Below, in pieces: positions 36,468 to 46,280 of a stretch of 64,000 nt of DNA; positions within the stretch are counted from its first letter, which is position 1; every line of letters starts with the position of its first letter. The notes beneath the pieces were generated by a model. That model saw nothing but the letters and a program-made list of their open reading frames with translations, was not told where the DNA came from and did not search any database. The stretch spans positions 1-64,000 of the forward strand of contig JADEXA010000023.1 in assembly GCA_015207365.1 (NCBI GenBank), written 5' to 3'. This DNA is from Vacuolonema iberomarrocanum LEGE 07170 (lineage in GTDB: Bacteria; Cyanobacteriota; Cyanobacteriia; Elainellales; Elainellaceae). A program made the position numbers and the translations under genes.

Positions 36468-36658
36468 TTGCCGATGGCAGGACTTGATGTTGCTTCACAG
36501 CCATTGCCGAAATACCAAGCTGCTCTGCAATAGCGTGGGCATCCGTCGCACCGGATTGCTTCAGCAAATGGATAATAGCCCATCTAGTGTGAGGCTCATT
36601 CTTTCTGCTGCGCTTTTTCCCAGGCGAGTTGGGATTTTTTGGGTGATTTAAGTGTCAT
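36468..36658 (-). pseudogene. Winged-HTH regulator remnant
   Basis: From the ATG at 36658 the frame reads MTLKSPKKSQLAWEKAQQKE and then stops. One extra base restores TRWAIIHLLKQSGATDAHAI and AEQLGISAMAVKQHQ, a SufR/ArsR-like winged helix-turn-helix. It then ends early. The gene is frameshifted and truncated and probably no longer works. It lies divergent from the SDR gene at 36779, where a regulator of that operon would be expected. Confidence 0.72.
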
Positions 36659-36665
36659 GGTTACA

Positions 36666-36733
36666 TTCTAAAGAGTTTTCTTTACAAAACCGTACCCGAG
36701 AAGCTAGATTGCTTTCTAAAGACTTTTCTTTAT
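36666..36733. promoter_or_regulatory. Direct-repeat operator upstream of the SDR-MFS operon
   Basis: TTCTAAAGAGTTTTCTTTA (from 36666) and TTCTAAAGACTTTTCTTTA (from 36714) differ at one base and start 48 bases apart. They lie between the broken HTH gene and the SDR start, as expected for the binding sites of that regulator. Confidence 0.6.
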
Positions 36734-36778
36734 TAAGTCGGTTCGATCATTAATTACCAAGTCATAGGAAGATTACCG

Positions 36779-37498
36779 ATGAAAAATATGTTGATCGTGG
36801 GGGCCAGTCGAGGCTTAGGGGATGCGCTCAGCCGAGGACTTCCTGAAAGCGGCGATGCCGCATGGTTGGTATCAAGGGGTAAACCACCGAGCCTCGCACA
36901 ACTGGATGGTGTTAACCGTGTCTGGATTGAAGCGGACGTGTCTTCTGCGGCGGCAACGCATCAGATGGTCACAGCATTGGAGGGGCAGCGATTAGATGCG
37001 CTGATTTACAACGTGGGGATCTGGGAATCAACGGCGTTTAGTGATGACTATGACTTTGCGGCGATCGCCCCAATGGAGCATGAGCGCATCTTGCAGGTTA
37101 ACCTGCTGTCGGCGATCCATTGCATTCAAGCGGTTTTACCCAATCTGAAGCAGGCAAACCACGCCAAAGTGATCCTGATTGGTTCAATTTCCGGGGTCGA
37201 GAATACAGGATCTCCAGAGGTTGCCTATGTCGCGTCTAAGTTTGGTGTGCGGGGCATTGCCCACGCGCTTCGTGAAAATCTTCGAGCCGATGGCATTGCA
37301 GTCAGTTGTATCAACCCCGGCATGATTGCGACGGAGGTTCCCTACGAAGCTGGAATCGATCAGGCATTAGCTCAGCTTAGTGGGACGCAAATCCCAGTGC
37401 ATGATGTGGTGGCGATCGCTCGATGCATCTTATCTCTTTCACATGCCGCCTGTGTCAAAGAAATTATCATGCCTGCACTGGCAGACACGTGGGCCTAG
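36779..37498 (+). CDS. Short-chain dehydrogenase/reductase
   Basis: 239 residues of the classical SDR family. The NAD(P)-binding GASRGLG (residues 8-14), NVG, the catalytic Ser region (LIGSISG) and YVASK are intact. It oxidises or reduces an unknown alcohol or ketone substrate. It lies 20 bases upstream of the MFS start, so the two probably form an operon. Two near-identical direct repeats precede it. Confidence 0.88.
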   Translation: MKNMLIVGASRGLGDALSRGLPESGDAAWLVSRGKPPSLAQLDGVNRVWIEADVSSAAATHQMVTALEGQRLDALIYNVGIWESTAFSDDYDFAAIAPMEHERILQVNLLSAIHCIQAVLPNLKQANHAKVILIGSISGVENTGSPEVAYVASKFGVRGIAHALRENLRADGIAVSCINPGMIATEVPYEAGIDQALAQLSGTQIPVHDVVAIARCILSLSHAACVKEIIMPALADTWA

Positions 37499-37518
37499 GA
37501 CGAAGGAGGTTGGGAAAG

Positions 37519-38904
37519 ATGCGTCTGACCTCTTGGTGGCCTCAACTGAGTCCACAGGTTTGGGTTCTCGTAGCAGGGCGGTTTCTCTCGCAAATTGGCT
37601 CTGGAATCGTGCTGTTTTACGTCCCCATTTATTTCGTGAATCAGATGGGGTTATCACCCGCCCAGGTTGGTTTGGGCTTGAGTAGTGCAGCCATTGCGAG
37701 TGCCGTCGGTTTTTTTCTGGCAGGGGCAATGACCGATTCTCCTCTGTGGGGTCGTCGCCGCACGCTCATACTCTCCTGCATTATTTCTATACTGGCGGAT
37801 GGCGTGTTTTGGTTCGCTCAAAGTTTGCCGTTACTGATTGTGGCCAACGTGTTGATGGGGTTAGGAGATAGCCTCTACTGGCCAGCATCCGGTGCGGCCA
37901 TTGCGGATAATTCATCCGGTCGTCAGCGGGAAGAAGCCTATGCCGTTTCCGGGTTAGCAGATGCTCTGGGGTCAGGATTGGGCATCGTTTTAGGTGGATT
38001 GCTGATTGCAACGGCCAACTCTTACCGATTGTTATTTGTCGTGGATGGTGTCACATTTTTCGCGTTTTTAGGTGTGCTGACCATCATGATCAAAGACACC
38101 TATACTCCATCCTCTAAGAGTTCTGCTCACAGCAGCATCAAAGCATGGAGCACAGCATTACTGAATCCTATGTTTTTAGGGTTTGCAATTGCCAATATCT
38201 TGTTTACAACTTACATCAATCTGATGGAAAGTACGCTGCCCCTTTATCTCACGAACTTTGTTCAATCATCGTCGTGGATAAGTCTAACGCCAGAGACTGT
38301 CGGCGTTCTTTTTTCAGGCTATGTGCTGATAGTGGCATTGTCGCAGATGCCCACCGTTCGTGCCTTACAACGCTATCAGCGTGTGTCTATCTTGATACTA
38401 TCGATGACCTTGTGGGGTATCGGTTTTCTATTGATCTGGCTAGTCGGACTGGCACCTGGATGGCAACTTATATTTATTTTGCTGGCGATCGCAACGCTGG
38501 CGATCGCGAATGTGACCTACAACCCTTTTGCTGTTGCTCTGGTCACAGAATTAGCTTCCCAGTCCTCTCTTGGCATTTACCTATCGCTCAATGCTCAATG
38601 CTGGGCAATAGGTTACTTCCTTGGCCCGCTAGTAGGTGGTTGGTCACTCGCTCAAAATGAAAGAATTGCTCATGCATTTTGGGTGATTGTATCTCTCAGT
38701 ACGCTAGTTGGAATACTGATTCTAAAGCAACTCACCCGATTGCAAAGGAAGACAGTTATTTCAACGCAAGGACAACTGACTGATGATAATTCGGCTGCAT
38801 CTAATCAAGCAAGTTGCAACTATGCATCGATTGCTGAGGTAAGCTACCAGGGCTGGTCATCGGCTGCTATAAACCTTGAACTCATAACTAGTGGTTTCCT
38901 TTAA
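37519..38904 (+). CDS. MFS transporter
   Basis: 461 residues from the ATG at 37519, which follows AAGGAGG by 9 bases; the longest frame starts at 37423 inside the SDR gene and is not credible. About 12 hydrophobic segments are visible, with the loop 2-3 signature DSPLWGRRRT typical of the major facilitator superfamily. The substrate is unknown. Co-transcription with the SDR suggests export of that enzyme's substrate or product. Confidence 0.88.
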   Translation: MRLTSWWPQLSPQVWVLVAGRFLSQIGSGIVLFYVPIYFVNQMGLSPAQVGLGLSSAAIASAVGFFLAGAMTDSPLWGRRRTLILSCIISILADGVFWFAQSLPLLIVANVLMGLGDSLYWPASGAAIADNSSGRQREEAYAVSGLADALGSGLGIVLGGLLIATANSYRLLFVVDGVTFFAFLGVLTIMIKDTYTPSSKSSAHSSIKAWSTALLNPMFLGFAIANILFTTYINLMESTLPLYLTNFVQSSSWISLTPETVGVLFSGYVLIVALSQMPTVRALQRYQRVSILILSMTLWGIGFLLIWLVGLAPGWQLIFILLAIATLAIANVTYNPFAVALVTELASQSSLGIYLSLNAQCWAIGYFLGPLVGGWSLAQNERIAHAFWVIVSLSTLVGILILKQLTRLQRKTVISTQGQLTDDNSAASNQASCNYASIAEVSYQGWSSAAINLELITSGFL

Positions 38905-38922
38905 TCTGTTGCACCAAAGTTG

Positions 38923-39612
38923 TTAGCTGGTTGACAAGTGCCCCAAGTTTAGAAGAATATCCCCATCTACATATTTCTTGGCAACCATTAATGAAATATA
39001 TGTTTCTAAAGATGTGTTTGAACTTTCCGCTTGCCGAAGCAGTTCTTCTTTTACTGGATTAGATAGAGCACTAATGTCTAAATTTAATGTTGTTTCTAGA
39101 TTATTGAACCCTGATACTCCAGTTTCTAGAAACCTCTTTGGCATCAGATTGTAGACACTAGCTTTTCCCTCCAAAAATTGGATCAGCTTCGGATAATTGT
39201 CAAAATCACTGCGATAGTAACCAACAAACCCTGCTGATTCGCTGACGGATGCAATCCAAGGAAACAACAGCCACCAAACATTATCAAATTCATCATCACG
39301 AGATAATCGACGGCAACTCAATTGATTGTTTTTGAATGTGCTGTAAAACTCACCGGGAAGATACTGCTCACCCTCACGTGAGTGAGCAGTGAGAATTGTC
39401 CTCCACTCATACTGAATGGCTGTAACCCTACGCCCAAGAAGCTCAACAGTGTGTTTCCAAGCAGAGGTTTCCTTGAAAAGAGCATGATGTAACTTTGGTG
39501 GGTCAAAATCATACTCTTGTAATCGCGTCATGTACTTAAGAGTATCAATGACCTCTTGGGGAGCATCACATTTTATCTGACACTCAAAAGCAAATTCATA
39601 GCAGGTACTCAT
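38923..39612 (-). CDS. Hypothetical protein
   Basis: About 229 residues from the ATG at 39612; a TTG at 39759 would add 49 residues. I do not recognise the family. Visible features are an N-terminal MSTCYEFAFECQIKCD segment, an aromatic WWLLFPWIASVSE region, and a helical C-terminal part (NPVKEELLRQAESSNTSLE) that resembles the end of small antitoxin-like helices. It converges with the MFS gene, with 18 bases between the stops. Lower GC than its neighbours suggests acquisition. Confidence 0.6.
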   Translation of the reverse strand: MSTCYEFAFECQIKCDAPQEVIDTLKYMTRLQEYDFDPPKLHHALFKETSAWKHTVELLGRRVTAIQYEWRTILTAHSREGEQYLPGEFYSTFKNNQLSCRRLSRDDEFDNVWWLLFPWIASVSESAGFVGYYRSDFDNYPKLIQFLEGKASVYNLMPKRFLETGVSGFNNLETTLNLDISALSNPVKEELLRQAESSNTSLETYISLMVAKKYVDGDILLNLGHLSTS

Positions 39613-39863
39613 TGCGTTTTTTGCAAAGATTTGACGTATAGATTCAGTCTTCAATGATTTTGTCCAACTTAGAATTGAAGCTAGCCAACGGTAATCTTCA
39701 GTGGCGTGCGACTGACCTTCGGGAATATTCAATCGTTTTGCCTTCGTATCCGCCTGCAAGACATTGTTAGGTACGACAAAGATTTGTTACCACTGGACCT
39801 TGTCCCTCAACCAAGCCTACGGTGATGAGCGATCGCAATAGGTTTAGTTTAAGCCAGTTAGAG

Positions 39864-41807
39864 TCAAGCTTGCGTAATGGGGAGCTGAATTCGAAATGTT
39901 GTACCTTTTCCCAAAGCAGATTCACAGCTCAGATTACCTCCGTGTTTTTCAACGACTATCTGATAGCTAATGTACATACCCATGCCTGTTCCTTTACCTA
40001 TGGGCTTAGTCGTAAAAAAGGGATCGAAAATGTGGCGTTGAACGTCCTGGGGTATCCCAAAGCCATTGTCAGAGATCGTTACCTCAACCCAGTTTTCCCG
40101 AATGACTGCTGTCCGAATCTGAATTTGATTGGGATGCTCTGTAATTTCGATGTGACTTCGGTGCGTGCTGGACTCTTCAAGCGCATCAATTGCATTGGCT
40201 AGAATGTTCATAAAGACCTGATTGAGGGGGCCTACATAGCAGTCGACTAGGGGTAGTTTTCCATAAGATTTGAGCACTTGAATTTCCTGGCAATCTCGCA
40301 AATCCATGAAACGATGCTGCAAAATCCGCAATGTACTATCAATTCCCTCATGAATATCAACGGCAGTTGAATTGGTCTCGTCGGTTCGAGAAAAGGTACG
40401 CAAAGAAGAGACAATTTCGCGGATACGGTTAGTTCCGATTTTCATAGATTCCAGTACTTTTGGAAGATCCTCTTGGATAAAAGTCAACTCATACTGCTTG
40501 ATTTTTCTCTGAACGTCAGAGCTAGGGTTGGGGTAATGACTTTGGTAGAACCAAATCAGCTCAAGCAAGTTATTTGCATACGCTTGCACATGGGCTAAGT
40601 TGCCATGGACAAAATTGGTTGGATTGTTGATCTCATGCGCAATGCCTGCCGTAAGCTGGCCAATACTCGCCATTTTTTCATTTTGGATCAGCTGGCTTTG
40701 AGCCTGTTGAAGGTCCAGCAATGCTTGACGCAGTTCAGCCGTTTTGGCTTCTAGTTTTTGATTTGTGGCAGCAGTATTTTCTTGAAGTACCTGTAAGGCT
40801 TGATTTTTAACCATCTGAGCTTGCCATAAGCCCAAGGCGAATATAAGGGCAACAATGAGAGCTCCTGCTGCAAGGGCAATTTGATCTAAGGAGCGGAGTT
40901 GTCCATCAATCGTTGCACGCGGAACAACCAGGGCAATCGACCAGTCGACTTCTTGCAGAGGAAGATAGGTGATGTAATGCCATTGACCATCCAGTTTGAG
41001 GAGACGGTTACCCGTCTGGCGGTCAAGCATTTGCTCCAGCACCTCCACCATCTCCAGGTTTGCAGTCGCTTGAGCCCGATCCATCAAGGTCGGAGGATCG
41101 GGCTGATCTTGATTGAAGATTAAACCGGGGTTGGGATGAGCGATCGCCCGCCCTTGGGAATCAAGGACAAATACGTAACTTTCAGAATCTTGGTTGAGTG
41201 ACTGAAATGTTTCTTGAATGCTGTCGATTTTAATGCCGAGAGTAAAAATACCTTCAGGCGTCTGTTCTTCCCCAATAGGAACAACAATATTGACTTTCTG
41301 AACCCCAGAAGCTCGGCTGATAATCGGTTCTGAAACAACAGTTTCTCCAGCCATTGCTGCTTGAAAATAAGGGCGATCAGTGAGATTTTTCCCTTCTACA
41401 AACCCAATTCCTGTGAAGTAGTAAGTTCCATCAGGATTGATTAAAATAGCATCATTGGCCACTGGCTGCAGACGATCAACTTCGGCATTGAGATACGCTT
41501 CCATGACCTGCCAGTCCATCGTCTGAATGAGTGGCATTTGAGCGATCGTGATTGCTTTTGTTTTATAGAACGCGAACCATTGATCAATGTGATTCGCATT
41601 CTGTTGAGTTTCAAGCAAGTTCTCTTGACGAAGCTGTTCTAAAGCCCAAAATCGTATGGTTCGATAACTTCCATATGTGACGGCTGCCAGGGTAAGCAGA
41701 AGTCCCCCCAAAATGAGCTTAGTTAGGTGCTTTTGCGAGCGGATCTGGTTGGGAATGAGTAAACCAGGCTTCTCACCTGGAAGTCGAGTTCGATGGGGGC
41801 TAGACAT
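39864..41807 (-). CDS. Cache-domain sensor histidine kinase
   Basis: 647 residues of a membrane-bound two-component sensor. A transmembrane helix (about 32-48) is followed by an extracytoplasmic dCache-type region (about 60-300; DRPYFQAAMAG, SRASG), a second helix (about 310-330), a coiled coil (335-375), the phosphoacceptor box GQLTAGIAHEINNPTNF (His near 388) and the ATP-binding N, G1 and G2 boxes (NILANAIDAL, ISDNGFGIP, GTGMGMYIS). No response regulator lies beside it, so the partner is elsewhere. The Cache region suggests sensing of a small metabolite. Confidence 0.92.
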   Translation of the reverse strand: MSSPHRTRLPGEKPGLLIPNQIRSQKHLTKLILGGLLLTLAAVTYGSYRTIRFWALEQLRQENLLETQQNANHIDQWFAFYKTKAITIAQMPLIQTMDWQVMEAYLNAEVDRLQPVANDAILINPDGTYYFTGIGFVEGKNLTDRPYFQAAMAGETVVSEPIISRASGVQKVNIVVPIGEEQTPEGIFTLGIKIDSIQETFQSLNQDSESYVFVLDSQGRAIAHPNPGLIFNQDQPDPPTLMDRAQATANLEMVEVLEQMLDRQTGNRLLKLDGQWHYITYLPLQEVDWSIALVVPRATIDGQLRSLDQIALAAGALIVALIFALGLWQAQMVKNQALQVLQENTAATNQKLEAKTAELRQALLDLQQAQSQLIQNEKMASIGQLTAGIAHEINNPTNFVHGNLAHVQAYANNLLELIWFYQSHYPNPSSDVQRKIKQYELTFIQEDLPKVLESMKIGTNRIREIVSSLRTFSRTDETNSTAVDIHEGIDSTLRILQHRFMDLRDCQEIQVLKSYGKLPLVDCYVGPLNQVFMNILANAIDALEESSTHRSHIEITEHPNQIQIRTAVIRENWVEVTISDNGFGIPQDVQRHIFDPFFTTKPIGKGTGMGMYISYQIVVEKHGGNLSCESALGKGTTFRIQLPITQA

Positions 41808-42237
41808 ATTAGAAATAGAAAATAGGCTCTAGATCGCTAAGAACATTGCAATTAGTAGACTATGCAAGGAAAGGGCTTCGGGCCAGAAAGGAGCAGGACA
41901 ATCCTCTCAAGCCCCATGACCTTATGCTCACATAGTTTCCTGGAAAGCACCCCCAGATGTTATGACTCAGTCATTTTTATCTGCAACTAAAATAAAGGTG
42001 TGCGATCGCACCGGACGATTGGCTGAAAATGGATACACCGTAATTCTTGCGCAACAAAGCTGAATCTACATCGTTCCACAGAGCATCTTTAATCTGCCAC
42101 CAGCTTAAGACAAAGACAGTTAATGGCAAGCTTTAGCGACGGGTGATAGGTGAGGGACTCTGAAATCGGAAAAAATTGCGCTGCCACCTGTCTGTTGCAA
42201 GCTCTTGTCAGGGATTAATGGTATCAACTCTCAACCT
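41808..42237. other. Intergenic region
   Basis: About 430 bases with no supported gene, repeat or operator. One HIP1 site is present near 42002. Confidence 0.5.
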
Positions 42238-42633
42238 TCATTGCTTGAGTTGCAATAAATCCCACAGATTGCCATATAGATCTTTGAATACCGCTACCGT
42301 GCCGTAGCTTTCCTCGGCAGGCTCCCGTACGAAGATCACACCTTTGCTCTTGTATGCGTTGAAATCGCGCCAAAAATCATCGGTGTGAAGAAAGAGAAAG
42401 ACGCGGCCGCCTGTTTGATTGCCGATGCGTGACGACTGTTCTGCCCCAACAGCTCGTGCCAGTAACAGCTTCGATTCGCTCGACCCAGGTGGGGCGATCA
42501 GAACCCAGCGTTTGTTTTGCGCGGCAATGAACGAATCTTCGACGAGGTTAAATCCAAGTATATCGACGTAAAACTTGATTGCGTTATCGTAATCCTGGAC
42601 AACTAGGGCCACGTAGCCGATTGATTGTTTCAT
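42238..42633 (-). CDS. VOC/glyoxalase-family protein
   Basis: 131 residues from the ATG at 42633, preceded by AGGGTGAAG; the frame extends to 42720. The vicinal-oxygen-chelate fold signature is present (IGYVALVVQDYDNAIKFYVD at the start, then DLYGNLWDLLQL near the end). Known members act in glyoxal detoxification, ring cleavage or drug binding. The exact role is unknown. Confidence 0.85.
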   Translation of the reverse strand: MKQSIGYVALVVQDYDNAIKFYVDILGFNLVEDSFIAAQNKRWVLIAPPGSSESKLLLARAVGAEQSSRIGNQTGGRVFLFLHTDDFWRDFNAYKSKGVIFVREPAEESYGTVAVFKDLYGNLWDLLQLKQ

Positions 42634-42719
42634 TTGCTTCACCCTGTTGTTGGAAATAGCACGAGTCTGTGTGACGTCAACGTGCATCGAAATTCGACCC
42701 TGTATGACATCCAGCGTCA

Positions 42720-42759
42720 AATCTGCTGTCTAACCACCGATGGTTAGACAGCAGATTTG
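42720..42759. terminator. Hairpin near the VOC gene
   Basis: AAATCTGCTGTCTAACCA and TGGTTAGACAGCAGATTT pair perfectly around a 4-base loop (CCGA). It lies upstream of the VOC start and 47 bases before family A copy 4. It may be a repeat arm or a terminator. Confidence 0.6.
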
Positions 42760-42805
42760 ATGGACAATACTCAATTTTCAGGGTTTGTACAGCGAATTTG
42801 CAAAA

Positions 42806-42900
42806 TATAGCGCTATGCGCGTTAGTTAAGTACGGTTGTGTGGGGCGCGCCGCGCCCCACACAACCGTTGCTGTGCTTAATGCGGTTGCACACCGCTATA
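42806..42900. repeat. Family A dispersed palindrome, copy 4
   Basis: 95 bases with intact TATAGCG/CGCTATA ends and the GGGGCGCGCC/GCGCCCC centre. It matches the copy at 24326-24420 almost base for base, which suggests recent spread or gene conversion. Confidence 0.92.
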
Positions 42901-43024
42901 ACTCCATGATGCCAGGGCGTTATCCTGCTGTTTGGATAGTTAATATTGGAGATATCTCTCTTCTGTCACTTTTGTTCTAGGATCACTTGAAATTACGCTA
43001 ATTGTCCATATCTATTGCCCGCAT

Positions 43025-43369
43025 CTACGAATGCAAAAGCGATGTGCGGAGCTGGTAAATGTAGGCATCCACGATTGTCTTATCCTCAAGCTTCACCGTC
43101 GTGAGAACGCGCTCATAGCCTTCACCCTCAAATTCATCAAGGCGCGTCCAGTGTTCGGCTAAGTGCTTCGAGCTGAAGAGAAAACCTTTAATTTCTTCGC
43201 CATGTTTATCCAAGACGATGCCTGGGTAGCCAACGGCTGCACCCCAATCTTTTTGCAGCAATGTGCCAGTGACGGTTGCTGGCTCCCACTCTCCCGGAAC
43301 ATCAGCTCAAACATATTCATTAGGCCGACCTAGGGCCAGTGATCCATAAACAAAAAGTCGGTTAATCAT
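43025..43369 (-). pseudogene. Gamma-glutamylcyclotransferase-like gene with an internal stop
   Basis: From the ATG at 43369, preceded by TTAGGAGATTG, the frame reads INRLFVYGSLALGRPNEYV and meets TGA at codon 21 (43309-43307). The same frame then continues ADVPGEWEPATVTGTLLQ through LDEFEGEGYERV to the stop at 43025. The YGSL substrate loop and the catalytic glutamate region are otherwise intact. It is a single-nonsense pseudogene of the AIG2/GGCT family. A sequencing error is possible. Only the 78-residue C-terminal part could be expressed alone. Confidence 0.8.
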
Positions 43370-43606
43370 CAATCTCCTAATGGCAATGACGATGCTTAGA
43401 TCAAGCTTCATAAGTTTGCACAATTTATATACCTACTCCAATACTTGTCCCTTTTGCGAGGTTCGTAAAGCTTGTCAGCTGAGTCAGCTAGAGCTGTCGC
43501 AATGGATGCGTAAGGTGGACAGTGCTGCCCACCTTACCTTACAGCTCAGACGGTGAAGCTACGTTGTGAACATCTAGGCTGAAGTGATCCTTTCAACTAA
43601 CGCCAA

Positions 43607-44617
43607 CTAACCGTAGGTTTCTTCCGTGACTTTGCCTCGGAAGACTAGGTAGTTGTAGATGTTGTAGAACAGCATGATGGGAATGAGAACCCCGACGAAG
43701 GTGAGCATAAACACCAGCGAACTGGGGTTTGCTGCTCCTTGATAAATGGTGATTTGTGTCGGGATGATGTACGGAAAAATGATCATTCCCAGGCCGATGA
43801 AAGTTAAGAGAAAGAGCAGGATTGTCCAGACAAATGGGGCGACTTCTTCCTCTTTTTGTAAGCTGCGAAGCAGTAGGTAGATGAGCAGTACGCCCAGTAG
43901 CGGAATCAGGGCAAAGATGTAGACCTGGGGAGTGCTGAAAAGGCGATCGCGCGCTTGTTCAAAAAAGGTGGGCACGGTAATGGTAATCAACACCGCCCCG
44001 ATGAGGGTGGTCCAGGCGGCTAGGCGGGCGGTGCCGTAGTGGGTCTTTTGCAACTCCCCCGTGGTTTTGAGGATGAGGTAGGTCGAGCCAATCAGCACAT
44101 AGCCCTGAATCAGCGTCAACGCTACCACCACCGACTGCCAGGTGAGCCAATCCCAGGTTGTGCCAATGAAATGTCCGGCTTCATCGACCCGGATTCCTTG
44201 GATCACACTGCCCAGGGCAAACCCCTGTCCCAATGCGGCGATGAAGCTGCCTGCTCCAAAGGCGGTATTCCAAAACAGCTTGTTTTCGGCATGTTCTCGA
44301 AACTCGAAGGCGACCGCGCGGAAGATGAGTCCCAAAAGCATCAGAACTAAGGGAATGTAGAGGGCGCTGAGGATGGTGGCGTAGGCAATGGGAAACGCGC
44401 CGAATAGGGCTCCTCCCATGATGACCAGCCAGGTTTCGTTGGCATCCCACACATTGCCCAGGCTTGTCATCAGGATGCCGCGCCGCTCCTCGCTGGAGGC
44501 GGTGAGGGAGAGGATGCCCACTCCCAAATCAAAGCCATCCAGCATGACATAGAGGAAGAGAAACAGGGCGAGGAAAACGAACCAGACGGTTGGCAAAAAG
44601 TATTCAAGTGCTTCCAT
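43607..44617 (-). CDS. cydB: Cytochrome bd-type quinol oxidase subunit II
   Basis: 336 residues with about eight or nine hydrophobic segments and the N-terminal block YVMLDGFDLGVGIL that defines CydB. Together with CydA it forms the bd-type (or cyanide-insensitive) terminal oxidase, which reduces O2 with quinol electrons without pumping protons. It starts 10 bases after cydA, so the two are co-transcribed. No CydX-like small subunit is evident. Confidence 0.95.
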   Translation of the reverse strand: MEALEYFLPTVWFVFLALFLFLYVMLDGFDLGVGILSLTASSEERRGILMTSLGNVWDANETWLVIMGGALFGAFPIAYATILSALYIPLVLMLLGLIFRAVAFEFREHAENKLFWNTAFGAGSFIAALGQGFALGSVIQGIRVDEAGHFIGTTWDWLTWQSVVVALTLIQGYVLIGSTYLILKTTGELQKTHYGTARLAAWTTLIGAVLITITVPTFFEQARDRLFSTPQVYIFALIPLLGVLLIYLLLRSLQKEEEVAPFVWTILLFLLTFIGLGMIIFPYIIPTQITIYQGAANPSSLVFMLTFVGVLIPIMLFYNIYNYLVFRGKVTEETYG

Positions 44618-44627
44618 GAGGTATTCC

Positions 44628-46085
44628 TTATGACTGCGACGAAGACTGCGTCGTTTCGAGGGGGCGCTGATCGGGGCGATGCTCCACAGGCTTTACCTCA
44701 ATGTTTGCTCGGGGGCCTACTTCAGGAATGGGCAGCTCCATGTTGGGGCCTTGGCGAATAATGCGGCTCCCAAAGAACAGGGCTGAAACGAACAGTAGCG
44801 AGTAGACCACCGCGAAGATGCTGAGAGACCCCAACACGTTGCTGGGGGGCAGGTTGGAGGCGGCATCTGCTGTGCGAATAGCTCCATACACTGTCCAAGG
44901 TTGCCGTCCGACGCAGCGCACAATCCATCCAGACTCCACGGCGATGTAGCCCAGGGGTGCGGCGAAAATCCAGGCACGCATCAGCCATTTCTGGTCGGCG
45001 ATCGCCCCCGCTGACAACTTGCCGCGCAGCCATTGCAAGACGCTGAGGGCCATTAATCCCGCCAGGAAAAAGCCAATGGCGATCATGATGCGGAACGAGT
45101 AGTAGACCAACCCAATCATGTGGGGACGATCCTCCGGCTTCCAGGAATTCAACCCCTGCACCGGTTCCGACAGATCTTTCTTGAATTCCAGAATGTAGCC
45201 CAGGGCATTGGGAACGGAAATCTCCCAGTTGTTCTTGCCTTCCTTATCGTTGGGAATGGCCAGGGCACTCCATGAGGCAGGTTGTCCAGCGGGAATGGTT
45301 TCCCACTGGGCTTCCATAGCCGCGAGCTTGGAGGGTTGCTGGTGATAGACCTGCTCGCCGCTGAGGTGCCCAATGTAGAGTTGTAGGGGAGCCACGGCGA
45401 TCGCCACAGCCAGCACAATCTTCAACGACTTAGCAAAAAACTCGGTGTGGCGCTTGTTGATGATGTACCAGGCGCTAATCCCGCCAATGACAAACAGCGA
45501 GGTTTCTAGCGTGGCGAAAAACATGTGCATCACGCTGTTGCGCATGAAGGGATTGAAAATGGCTTCTCCGTAGCTGGCGATGATGAACTTGCCATTCTCA
45601 AAGGTTCCCCCAGTAGGGGTTTGCAGCCAGGAGTTGGCGACCAAGATCCAAAAGGTCGAGAGATTCGCACCAAAGGCCACCATGATTGTTGCCAGGTAGT
45701 GAATCACGGGACTCACTCGCTCCCAACCGAATAGCATGATGCCCAAAAATCCAGCTTCTAGCATGAAGGCCATCGTGCCTTCAAAGCCCAGGACACTGCC
45801 GAAGAAATCACCGATCGCCTCCGACAACGGGGCCCAGTTGGTTCCAAATTGAAACTCCATCGGCAACCCTGTGGCGACGCCGATGCCAAAGTTCAGTAAA
45901 TAAAGTTTGCTCCAAAAGCGAGCGTGAAGGTAGTACTGCGGGTTTCGGGTACGCAACCACAGTCCTTCAAGCACGACTAGGTAAATGGCCATACCCGTCG
46001 TCAGCACGGGCCATAGCATGTGAAATGTTGCTGTCAGCGCGAACTGCATCCGCGACAAAACAACAGTATTGGAAAAGACATCCAT
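44628..46085 (-). CDS. cydA: Cytochrome bd-type quinol oxidase subunit I
   Basis: 485 residues. The heme-ligand region FHMLWP (His22), NSVMHMFFATLE and GRQPWTVYGAIRTADA are intact. The quinol-binding loop between helices 6 and 7 is short, as in the cyanide-insensitive/short-Q-loop subgroup. It is a terminal oxidase with high affinity for O2 that in other bacteria tolerates sulfide and NO. It lies upstream of cydB in an operon. A TauE/SafE permease and a persulfide-dioxygenase-like gene follow on the same strand side. Confidence 0.95.
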   Translation of the reverse strand: MDVFSNTVVLSRMQFALTATFHMLWPVLTTGMAIYLVVLEGLWLRTRNPQYYLHARFWSKLYLLNFGIGVATGLPMEFQFGTNWAPLSEAIGDFFGSVLGFEGTMAFMLEAGFLGIMLFGWERVSPVIHYLATIMVAFGANLSTFWILVANSWLQTPTGGTFENGKFIIASYGEAIFNPFMRNSVMHMFFATLETSLFVIGGISAWYIINKRHTEFFAKSLKIVLAVAIAVAPLQLYIGHLSGEQVYHQQPSKLAAMEAQWETIPAGQPASWSALAIPNDKEGKNNWEISVPNALGYILEFKKDLSEPVQGLNSWKPEDRPHMIGLVYYSFRIMIAIGFFLAGLMALSVLQWLRGKLSAGAIADQKWLMRAWIFAAPLGYIAVESGWIVRCVGRQPWTVYGAIRTADAASNLPPSNVLGSLSIFAVVYSLLFVSALFFGSRIIRQGPNMELPIPEVGPRANIEVKPVEHRPDQRPLETTQSSSQS

Positions 46086-46280
46086 GGTTATTGTTTATCC
46101 AATAAAAATGAGACGAACGAAGCCGCCTTCTTCCTTCAGTAAGCAACGGAAAATCTCGAAAAGTAAAGTTTTTTAGCCATCTCTTAAGGTGGTGATGGCG
46201 GGTTAAGGAAAACTAGCGCGAAGGTCGCTCCCTGTCATCCATCCAGAGGTATTAAATGCTTGGTGTGGAGGAAATTGAAT

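Noticed and set aside
37423..37518. Upstream extension of the MFS gene
   Set aside because: It lies inside the SDR gene in another frame; AAGGAGG and the ATG at 37519 fit better.
43307..43309. Selenocysteine at the in-frame TGA of the GGCT gene
   Set aside because: The position is not a catalytic Cys in the family and no SECIS-like hairpin is evident. A nonsense mutation or sequence error is simpler.
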